Assembly: GCA_964513155.1 (NCBI GenBank) | Contig: CAZEMA010000071.1 | Span: 1 to 12,626, forward strand | DNA: 12,626 nucleotides | Source: DATEAV01 sp964513155 | GTDB lineage: Bacteria; Chloroflexota; Anaerolineae; Anaerolineales; E44-bin32 | Reading direction: 5' to 3' | In this document: positions 1-5,782 of the stretch, piece after piece | Position numbering within the stretch: position 1 is the stretch's first letter | Layout of the letters: every line of letters starts with the position of its first letter | Program-made: the position numbers and the translations under genes | Notes under the pieces: generated by a model | The model's database searches: none | Seen by the model: only the letters and a program-made list of their open reading frames with translations | What the model was told of the DNA's origin: nothing

Positions 1-479
1 CGGGATGCCTCTCGATGGATGATGCCTACCGTTCTGTCGAGTGGAAGTCAGTGTTCCTGATCGCCGGGATGTGGCCTCTCGGCACGGCCATTGCCTCCAC
101 CGGCTTGGCAGGCCGGATCGCTGATGGCCTCGCCCAACTGTCAGCCGGGGCCGGCACCCTCGCGGCAGCCGGCATCCTGCTTCTGGTTGCGGCGGTCCTC
201 AACCAGCTGATCGCCGGCCAAGCCGCGGTCCCCATCATGCTTGCCCCGGTCGGATTGGCGCTGGCCCAGTCCAGCGGGGCCGATCCGCGGAGCCTAGCGA
301 TGGCCGTGGCACTGGGCTCCTCCTTGGCTTTCCTGACACCGTTGGGACATCCGGTGAACACGCTGGTGATGGGGTCGGGCGGGTATACGGTTCGGGACTA
401 CTTGCGCGTGGGAGGGCCGCTCACCCTCATCATCTTGCTGGTGTGTCTGCTCGGACTGCACCTCTTCTGGAATCTCTAG
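1..479 (+). CDS. SLC13/DASS-type ion transporter, C-terminal part (5'-truncated)
   Basis: C-terminal portion of a multi-pass inner-membrane secondary transporter of the SLC13/DASS (CitMHS-like) superfamily, which usually moves sodium- or proton-coupled di/tricarboxylates, sulfate or similar anions. The frame is open from base 3 to the window edge, so the ATG at 15 is probably internal. Seen: a segment of the WKSVFLIAGMWPLGTAI type, several long Ala/Leu/Val-rich membrane segments, and near the end TPLGHPVNTLVMGSGGYTV followed by RDYLRVGGP. That is the second ion-binding hairpin and the GY-x-DYLRVG tail typical of this superfamily. The stop (477-479) lies 2 nt before the tgt ATG, so the two are probably co-transcribed. 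The substrate cannot be told from this fragment, and the N-terminal half (possibly with TrkA-C domains, as in some members) is outside the window. Confidence 0.85.
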   Translation, partial: GCLSMDDAYRSVEWKSVFLIAGMWPLGTAIASTGLAGRIADGLAQLSAGAGTLAAAGILLLVAAVLNQLIAGQAAVPIMLAPVGLALAQSSGADPRSLAMAVALGSSLAFLTPLGHPVNTLVMGSGGYTVRDYLRVGGPLTLIILLVCLLGLHLFWNL

Positions 480-481
480 GG

Positions 482-1621
482 ATGTATGGCTTCTCGTTCC
501 GCCTAGAAGCTCGTGACGGCCGGGGGCGGGCCGGGGTCTTTCAGACGCCGCATGGCGAGCTCCGTACGCCGGTGTTTGCCCCTGTCGGCACCCAGGCCAC
601 CGTCAAAGCCCTCACGCCGGACCAGCTCGAGGCGCTCGGCGCCACGCTGGTCGTAGCCAACACCTATCACCTCTACCTCCGCCCGGGCGACGAACGCATC
701 GCTGCCCATGGCGGGCTCCACGATTTCATGGCCTGGAGCCGCCCCATCCTGACCGACTCGGGCGGCTTCCAGGTCTTCTCCCTCTCGGGCACCCGCCAGG
801 TCGATGCCGACGGTGTGACTTTCCGCTCCCACCTGGACGGCTCGCTCCACCGGTTCACGCCGGAGAAGTCCATTGCCATCCAGGAAAACCTGGGGGCCGA
901 CATCATCATGGCCTTCGACGAGTGCCCCCCTCCCCATGACCGCGCCTACAACGAGGAGGCTCTCGCCCGAACCCACGCCTGGGCCAAGCGCTGCCTGGCG
1001 GCCAAGACGCGAGACGACCAGGCCCTGTTCGGGATCGTCCAGGGTGGCATCTTCCCCGACCTGCGCCAGCAATCTGCACAGTTCATCGCCTCGCTGGGTT
1101 TCCCGGGCATCGCCATCGGCGGCCTGTCGGTTGGCGAGACCAAGGAAGAGATGCACGCCACCTTGGATGCGCTCGACCTGTCGCTGCCAGGGGATGCTCC
1201 CCGCTATCTGATGGGCGTCGGCTCGCCCGAGGACCTGGTCGAAGGCGTGCTGCGCGGCATTGACATCTACGACTGCGTCCTGCCCACCCGCATGGCCCGC
1301 AACCACGCCGCTCTCACCCGCCGCGGCCGGCTCAACCTGCGCGCCGCGGCCCACACCGATGACCACGGACCCCTTGATCCTGATTGCACCTGCTACACCT
1401 GCCGGACGTTCAGTCGCGCCTACCTTCGCCACCTGGCGATCGCCGGCGAGATGCTCGTCGCGACCCTCCTTTCGATTCACAATCTGCACACGCTCATCAC
1501 GCTGGCGGCTGATCTGCGCCAGGCCGTGGTCGAGGGTAGGTTACAATCTTTCGCCGGCGAGTTCCGCGCCGCTTACCGCAAGCACCTTGAGGATGCGGAG
1601 GTCTCCGAGGATGGGTTCTGA
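482..1621 (+). CDS. tgt: tRNA-guanine(34) transglycosylase
   Basis: Cytoplasmic enzyme that swaps guanine-34 of GUN-anticodon tRNAs for a 7-deazaguanine base (preQ1 in bacteria) on the way to queuosine. The 379-residue length is usual for bacterial TGT. Seen: NTYHLYLRPG (60-69), DSGGFQVFS with Asp92, FDECPP (145-150), GGLSVGE (213-219), DCVLPTR with the nucleophile candidate Asp264, and the zinc site C302-x-C304-x2-C307 with His333. Val in GGLSVGE is the bacterial form; eukaryotic queuine-using enzymes carry Gly there, so preQ1 is the expected substrate. The ATG at 482 gives the family N-terminus. A GTG at 443 would add 13 non-family residues inside the upstream transporter gene. No good ribosome site is seen, so coupling to the upstream stop 2 nt away is likely. 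No other queuosine genes are in the window. Confidence 0.97.
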   Translation: MYGFSFRLEARDGRGRAGVFQTPHGELRTPVFAPVGTQATVKALTPDQLEALGATLVVANTYHLYLRPGDERIAAHGGLHDFMAWSRPILTDSGGFQVFSLSGTRQVDADGVTFRSHLDGSLHRFTPEKSIAIQENLGADIIMAFDECPPPHDRAYNEEALARTHAWAKRCLAAKTRDDQALFGIVQGGIFPDLRQQSAQFIASLGFPGIAIGGLSVGETKEEMHATLDALDLSLPGDAPRYLMGVGSPEDLVEGVLRGIDIYDCVLPTRMARNHAALTRRGRLNLRAAAHTDDHGPLDPDCTCYTCRTFSRAYLRHLAIAGEMLVATLLSIHNLHTLITLAADLRQAVVEGRLQSFAGEFRAAYRKHLEDAEVSEDGF

Positions 1622-1717
1622 TTCATTGGTGAGGAAGCCTTCCCGCAAGGGTCCGAAGTCTGACGCAGCCCCGGCACTCATAGCGAGGCGGCAACCTGCG
1701 GGATGCACTCGCCGTGT

Positions 1718-1721
1718 GAGG
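1718..1721 (+). promoter_or_regulatory. Ribosome binding site deciding the uppP start
   Basis: GAGG, 5 nt before the GTG at 1727. It favours the GTG, and thus the family-typical N-terminus, over the ATG at 1703, which has no comparable purine tract upstream. Confidence 0.55.
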
Positions 1722-1726
1722 TTCCT

Positions 1727-2551
1727 GTGACTCTCCTCCAGGCGTTTGTCCTTGGGATCGTCCAGGGGGCGACGGAGTTCCTGCCCATCTCTTCATCCGG
1801 CCACCTGGTCCTCGTCCCCTGGCTCCTGGGCTGGCGGTTTGACCCCCGAGTCGCGTTTGTCTTCGACGTCCTGGTGCAGCTGGGGACCCTTGCGGCAGTG
1901 ATCGCCTTCTTCTGGCGGGACCTGGTGAGCCTGGTCCGGGCAGCGTTCGCCGGCCTGGTGCAGCGCCACCCCCTCGCAACCGCTGAAGCCCGGCTCGCCT
2001 GGCTGATTGCCGTCGCCACCGTTCCTGCCGCTCTCGCCGGAGTCCTCTTCAAGGATGCGGTGGAGCGCGCCTTCGCCAGTCCCGCCGCCGTCTCTGCCTT
2101 CTTGCTTCTCACCGCCGCCCTGCTCTACGCGAGCGAACGTCTGGGCCGCCCCCGACGCGACTTGCTTTCACTAACCGTGACCGACGCCCTATGGGTCGGA
2201 CTGGCGCAGGCGCTCGCACTCCTGCCCGGTGTCTCGCGTTCGGGTGCGACCATGGCCAGCGGCCTTGGCCGAGGGCTGCACCGCCCCGAGGCGGCGCGCC
2301 TCTCCTTCCTGATGTCTGTGCCGGTGTTCCTGGGGGCGGCCCTGGTCGCCACCCGCGATCTGGCAGCCACGGGCCAGGCCCTCACCCTGGCGGCGCCGCT
2401 GTTGGTCGGCTTTGTCACAGCGGGCGTCGTCGGCTATCTGGCAATCCGTTGGCTGCTGGCCTACCTTGCCCGCCGCCCGCTGACGCCGTTCGCCGTGTAC
2501 TGCCTCCTGGCCGGCCTGGCCGGCTTGCTGCTGAGCTGGCTCCGTGGCTAG
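1727..2551 (+). CDS. uppP: Undecaprenyl-diphosphate phosphatase (BacA/UppP)
   Basis: Integral membrane enzyme that dephosphorylates undecaprenyl diphosphate to undecaprenyl phosphate, recycling the lipid carrier for peptidoglycan and other wall polymers; extra copies give bacitracin resistance. From the GTG at 1727 it is 274 residues, a normal length. Seen: the (E/Q)xxxE motif as Q13-G-A-T-E17 followed by FLPISSSGH (18-26), and the PGxSRSGxT motif at 167-175 with Arg171; the rest is a series of hydrophobic helices. The GTG has GAGG 5 nt upstream and gives the usual MTLLQAFVLGIVQG start. An in-frame ATG at 1703 would add eight residues but has no ribosome site. It follows tgt after about 100 nt and overlaps the next gene by 8 nt. 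Confidence 0.96.
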   Translation: MTLLQAFVLGIVQGATEFLPISSSGHLVLVPWLLGWRFDPRVAFVFDVLVQLGTLAAVIAFFWRDLVSLVRAAFAGLVQRHPLATAEARLAWLIAVATVPAALAGVLFKDAVERAFASPAAVSAFLLLTAALLYASERLGRPRRDLLSLTVTDALWVGLAQALALLPGVSRSGATMASGLGRGLHRPEAARLSFLMSVPVFLGAALVATRDLAATGQALTLAAPLLVGFVTAGVVGYLAIRWLLAYLARRPLTPFAVYCLLAGLAGLLLSWLRG

Positions 2552-3314
2552 AACGCGCCGGTCTCGCTTGCTCCACCCCCTTGGGATCCCGCTTCTGGTT
2601 CTGGCACTGACCTCCTGCGCCGCGCCGCCCTCGCCAACGCCACCCCCTTTGGCTCCGCGCCTGGCCGTGCCTCCCGGCTTGGAAGAAACGGCCGCCGCAT
2701 GGCTCGAGGCATACTCTGAGGCCTACGGGCCCCCGGATTTCGACCTGGAGGTTCTTCAGGAGGAAGCGGCTCTTGAGGAATCCCAGGCCGGGGAGGTCGT
2801 CGCCATGCTGACCGTCCTCGAGCCACCTGAGGGCTGGTTCGCCGCACCGGTCGCAGAGGACGCCATCGCCGTCGTCGTCCATCCATCGAACTCGGTCCGG
2901 TCCTATCGCCTGCAGGACCTGGCCGATCTATTCAGCGGGCGTGTCCGCTCATGGGAGGCGTTGGGGGGCGTATCGGCTGCCGTCCAGCCTGTTGTCCCTC
3001 TTCCCGGTGACAGCCTGCGTCTGCGGTTCGAGGGGATGGTCATGCTCGAATCGCCCGTGTCGTCCTCGGCCCTCCTCGCGCCGAACCCGGCGGCGGTCCT
3101 CTCACTGGTGGCGGAAGATGCAGGGGCGATTGGCTACCTGCCGCTATCGCAGGTGACCGAAGAGATTCGCGTAGCACGCATCGATGGGATTCTGCCAGGC
3201 GCCTCGACGATCGCCGACGGTCGCTATCCGCTGCGGCTCACCGTCCTGGCCACTGCTCCCCTGGAGCCTTCCGGGCAGGTGCGCGACTGGATCGGCTGGT
3301 TGCAGCAGCAGTAG
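2544..3314 (+). CDS. PstS-like substrate-binding lipoprotein
   Basis: Predicted exported lipoprotein of 256 residues with a periplasmic-binding-protein fold of the PstS/PBP_like type. Seen: an Arg-rich N-terminus, a hydrophobic core and a lipobox L22-T-S-C25, a Pro-rich linker (about 27-37), then at 109-142 the PstS-style stretch IAVVVHPSN...L-x-DLADLFSGRVRSWEALGG, and late on AIGYLPLS (195-202). The place where phosphate binders carry a GSGT-type ligand loop here reads PLPGDSLRLRF (152-162), and no clear N-lobe ligand loop is visible, so phosphate binding is doubtful. It is also shorter than classical PstS (over 300 residues). The GTG start at 2544 overlaps the uppP stop by 8 nt, so translation is probably coupled. 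No pst permease or ATPase lies nearby. It may be an orphan binding protein or a partner of a distant transporter; ligand unknown. Confidence 0.8.
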   Translation: MARTRRSRLLHPLGIPLLVLALTSCAAPPSPTPPPLAPRLAVPPGLEETAAAWLEAYSEAYGPPDFDLEVLQEEAALEESQAGEVVAMLTVLEPPEGWFAAPVAEDAIAVVVHPSNSVRSYRLQDLADLFSGRVRSWEALGGVSAAVQPVVPLPGDSLRLRFEGMVMLESPVSSSALLAPNPAAVLSLVAEDAGAIGYLPLSQVTEEIRVARIDGILPGASTIADGRYPLRLTVLATAPLEPSGQVRDWIGWLQQQ

Positions 3315-3381
3315 TCGCCCCCGCCACAGACGGCAGGATCCTAGACTCCCCTCCGGGGTCGTCAGGTCGCGTTCAGTCTCT

Positions 3382-3481
3382 NNNNNNNNNNNNNNNNNNN
3401 NNNNNNNNNNNNNNNNNNNNNNNNNNNNNNNNNNNNNNNNNNNNNNNNNNNNNNNNNNNNNNNNNNNNNNNNNNNNNNNNN
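3382..3481. other. Assembly gap (100 N)
   Basis: Exactly 100 N, the conventional placeholder for a scaffold gap of unknown length. The true distance, and the reading frame across it, are not known. It cuts the 3' end of the minus-strand membrane-protein gene that starts at 4012. Confidence 0.97.
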
Positions 3482-4012
3482 TGTGTCAGGAAGGTGGGGT
3501 GGAAGCCTCGACGGGGCACGGGAGCGTTTCGACGCCAGGTACATGACGCACGCGCTGGCCGCGGGTGCTACTCCCGCGATGCCCAGCTTGGCAAGGTACC
3601 CCATCCAGGATAGTCCCAACGATTCCTCGATGCCAAGCCAATCGACGAAGTCACACGCCGCTTGGCTTCCCGAATAACAGGCGTCTGGGTCAAAGGGCGG
3701 CATCAGTTCCCGATACCACGCTTCCCGGGTGATGATCCCCTCCGGGTCCTCCACGCCCGTCAGCTCCATCCCCCCGACACCTGTCACGTAGGTGACGGGC
3801 ACCATCGCCAGGAAGCGCGTGATCCCCAGGAAGGCGATCAAGAACGCGATGAGGCCGACGCCCACGGCGAGGGCCAGACAGCCCGGAGCGGCCTGGGGAA
3901 AGGCTCGCCGGCCGCCGAGGAGGACTACGGGCAGCGCCACGCCCACGCCGATGAGAGCCGAGATGGCGATGCCGAGCAGGGCTGGAACCAGTAGCTCATC
4001 CCAAGCGAACAT
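3482..4012 (-). CDS. Multi-pass membrane protein of unknown function (3' end lost in gap)
   Basis: I do not recognise this family. The visible N-terminal 177 residues hold three hydrophobic segments, about 8-33, 44-75 and 142-160, with a Gly-rich second segment. Between the second and third is a roughly 65-residue polar loop containing PPFDPDACYSGSQAACDFVDW, with Cys112 and Cys120 that could form a disulfide if the loop is extracytoplasmic. A basic stretch SKRSRAPSR (161-169) follows the third segment. The ATG at 4010-4012 has a good ribosome site (GAGGAG, 6 nt away), and start and strand are supported by GC-rich third positions. The protein runs into the 100-N gap. The few bases beyond (3362-3381) can be read in frame to a TGA, but that is meaningless with an unknown gap length. 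It lies 185 nt downstream of the hydrolase gene on the same strand and may be in the same transcript. Confidence 0.6.
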
Positions 4013-4018
4013 CGGACT

Positions 4019-4024
4019 CTCCTC
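4019..4024 (-). promoter_or_regulatory. Ribosome binding site of the unknown membrane protein
   Basis: Minus strand GAGGAG, 6 nt before the ATG at 4012. It fixes the start of an otherwise unrecognised gene. Confidence 0.6.
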
Positions 4025-4197
4025 GCAAAGGCTCAGGGGTGCCCGGATTACCGCCCAGGCCCGGGCGCTGCCCCGACCTCAGGCTCCCTTCCCCCGAATT
4101 TCGCGGCCCCAGCAGGATGATGAAGAACCGCCTTGCTCGCAGAAGAGAACCTCACGTGCGGATTCCTTCCATGAAGCAGGGCTTCTTCATCACACTC

Positions 4198-4827
4198 CTA
4201 GATGATCCCTTCTCTGATGAACGGATTGCTGCGCCGTTCGCGACCCACGGTCGTTTCCGGCCCATGGCCGGAAAGCAAGCGCGTCTCATCGGGAAGTGTA
4301 AGGATCTCGGACTCGATGCTGGCCATCAGCTTCCCCCAGTCGCCGCCAGGCAGGTCAGCGCGGCCGACGCCGGCCATGAAGATCAGGTCCCCGGAGAAGA
4401 CCAGCCCGGCATTGTCGGAGGTGAAAATGACGTGGCCCGGGCTGTGGCCTGGGGTGTGCCTGACTTCGAGGCTTTGGCTGCCAAGCTGAAGCTTCATGCC
4501 GTGGCTCAGCCAGAGGCTGGGTTCCGGGCCTGGATCGAAGGCCTGGAAGCCGAAGGAGGCAGCACCACCGGCGGCACGCCAGAGGGGCAGATCCTCACGG
4601 TGCAGCGCCACCGATGCCCCGCTGGCCGCGGCCACGGCAGCCGCGCCGCCAAAATGATCAAAGTGGGCATGGGTCAGCCAGATCTCCCGGATCTGCCATC
4701 CTCGCCGAGACGCCTCCTCCACGATGAGCTCGCCACTCCAGGCCGGATCAATGACGACCGAGTCTCCGGTGGCCGGATCGGCTACCAGGTAGGAGTTCGT
4801 CTGCACCGGTCCCAGGACGAAGCTCAC
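4198..4827 (-). CDS. MBL-fold metallo-hydrolase (glyoxalase II/YcbL-like)
   Basis: Cytoplasmic di-metal hydrolase of the metallo-beta-lactamase fold, closest in layout to the short glyoxalase II-like/YcbL group that hydrolyses thioesters such as S-lactoylglutathione or related thiol adducts. Seen (209 residues from the GTG): GPVQTNSYLV (6-15), the metal motif H53-A-H55-F-D57-H58, HTPGHSPGH with ligand candidate His128, SGDLIF with bridging Asp147, GVGRADLPGGD (154-163) and LLSGHGPET with His188. It lacks the C-terminal helical domain of full glyoxalase II, so substrate specificity is open. The GTG at 4827 overlaps the upstream stop as GTGA and gives a short family-like N-terminus. An upstream GTG at 4878 would add 17 residues with no family resemblance; a TTG at 4869 is also possible. 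The hydrolase class is clear; the exact start is not. Confidence 0.88.
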   Translation of the reverse strand: MSFVLGPVQTNSYLVADPATGDSVVIDPAWSGELIVEEASRRGWQIREIWLTHAHFDHFGGAAAVAAASGASVALHREDLPLWRAAGGAASFGFQAFDPGPEPSLWLSHGMKLQLGSQSLEVRHTPGHSPGHVIFTSDNAGLVFSGDLIFMAGVGRADLPGGDWGKLMASIESEILTLPDETRLLSGHGPETTVGRERRSNPFIREGII

Positions 4828-5504
4828 AATGCTGAGTGCGTTGTGCGACGCGTTCTCCTTGCCAGCCAAACCTGCCACTCCTTCCGGAAGAGGCCCGAGA
4901 GGGCCAGACCGGCCACCATCCCGCCCAGCGCCAGCCAGCGGGCGTTTGCCGCCGACAGGCTCCCCAGCCCCATAGCTTGTAGCTCAAACGTCCGCGCCCA
5001 GACAGGAACCTCGATCGCCTCACCCCCCTCGGCAGGCACGAAACGCGCACCCAGCGCCAGCGTCACCGCCGCCCCACCCGGGCGGAGCGCGAGGACCTGC
5101 CACTCGAACACCGTCGCCAGCCCCGGCGAGAGGGGCTCGCCCCTCGCCCCCGACGGGGACACGATCATCCCTGGTCCCCGGAGTCTGGCGACTGCCACAA
5201 GGCTGTAGCCCCCCTCCGGCGTTGGACCCTCCGTCAATTGCGGGATCAGGCTCAGCCGGACCGTCCCTGGCTCGCCGATGCGCAACCGCTGAGGGGTGTC
5301 CAGCGTGAGTTGGATGCCATCCCCAACCTGTTGTAGGACCGCTTCGGACGGGAGCTCGATGACGGAAGCCACCAGCGTCTCCAGTCCGAGGATGGTGGTC
5401 GACCGCTCCCGGGGCAACGGCCACAGCGACCAAGACAGGAGGCCGGCCGACGCCACAGCAACCATCACACCCAGGAGAGCGGCCGCGCCGCGCAGCACGC
5501 GCAT
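4824..5504 (-). CDS. Membrane-anchored protein of unknown function (TM at both ends)
   Basis: I do not recognise this family. From the ATG at 5504 it is 226 residues: a hydrophobic N-terminal segment (about 7-30, uncleaved anchor or signal), a roughly 150-residue polar region rich in Gly, Pro and beta-prone stretches (probably outside the membrane), then a second hydrophobic segment (about 188-206) and a short basic tail with RKEW and RRTRR, which should be cytoplasmic. Both termini would then face the cytoplasm. The central region, with alternating Val/Leu stretches and RLRIGEPGTVRLSLIP (73-88), resembles a beta-sandwich; this is an inference. The frame is open upstream to 5645, but a TTGGCA-17-TATACT promoter places transcription start on the 5504 ATG, so the shorter form is preferred. 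Its stop overlaps the hydrolase start (GTGA), so the two are an operon. Confidence 0.7.
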   Translation of the reverse strand: MRVLRGAAALLGVMVAVASAGLLSWSLWPLPRERSTTILGLETLVASVIELPSEAVLQQVGDGIQLTLDTPQRLRIGEPGTVRLSLIPQLTEGPTPEGGYSLVAVARLRGPGMIVSPSGARGEPLSPGLATVFEWQVLALRPGGAAVTLALGARFVPAEGGEAIEVPVWARTFELQAMGLGSLSAANARWLALGGMVAGLALSGLFRKEWQVWLARRTRRTTHSAL

Positions 5505-5510
5505 GGAGCG

Positions 5511-5539
5511 AGTATACGCGGGAGGCTTCCCCCTGCCAA
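5511..5539 (-). promoter_or_regulatory. Sigma-70-type promoter, leaderless, for the anchored protein/hydrolase operon
   Basis: Minus strand: -35 TTGGCA (5534-5539), 17-nt spacer, -10 TATACT (5511-5516). Counting 7 nt on from the -10 puts the start at about 5504, the A of the ATG. The mRNA would therefore begin with its start codon or have almost no leader, and no ribosome site is needed or seen. Confidence 0.7.
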
Positions 5540-5690
5540 CGGTTGGCGTTCCGGCGAGCTTCCCTCTCCTTTGCATGCTTCTACCACGGAGACCGAGCCA
5601 GTCCTGTGACAGCCGGGGGAATCGGGGACGGAGGAAAGGGGTCATGGAATGGCCTGGTTATGCGATGCCACTCGGCGCCGACAGTACCTT

Positions 5691-5697
5691 AAGGAGG
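5691..5697 (+). promoter_or_regulatory. Strong Shine-Dalgarno-like tract before an alternative TTG start
   Basis: AAGGAGG, 7 nt before a TTG at 5705 that is in frame with the first ABC half-transporter. If real, it would start that protein 26 residues earlier than the ATG at 5783. The promoter at 5705-5732 and the codon usage of 5708-5782 argue against it. Confidence 0.35.
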
Positions 5698-5704
5698 GGA
5701 GGAC

Positions 5705-5732
5705 TTGGCGGCCACTCTGACTGTGGTATCCT
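5705..5732 (+). promoter_or_regulatory. Candidate extended -10 promoter for the ABC exporter pair
   Basis: -35 TTGGCG (5705-5710), 16-nt spacer, -10 TATCCT (5727-5732) preceded by TGG, i.e. an extended TGn -10. The start would be near 5739, leaving a leader of about 44 nt to the ATG at 5783. It shares the TTGRCR-like -35 seen at the other promoters in the window. Confidence 0.45.
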
Positions 5733-5782
5733 CCAGAAACTCACTTCCGGAGACTGTCCGAGCCTGCCGAGTCCCACGGGCA

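Noticed and set aside
503..1489. Minus-strand open frame of 328 codons
   Set aside because: Antisense shadow of tgt, with no family resemblance and no ribosome site.
3344..3360. Hairpin GAC-t-CCC/GGG-GTC after the PstS-like gene
   Set aside because: Short, bulged stem with no U-run on either strand; not convincing as a terminator.
4171..4190. ATGAAG...CTTCAT inverted repeat just after the hydrolase stop
   Set aside because: Six base pairs, AT-rich, with no U-run. Possible weak terminator or mRNA end structure, but chance cannot be excluded.
4039..5208. Long plus-strand open frame of 389 codons
   Set aside because: It lies antisense to the hydrolase and the anchored-protein genes, both supported by motifs, promoter and coupling. 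Its translation has no recognisable domain and is low-complexity Arg/Pro/Ala.
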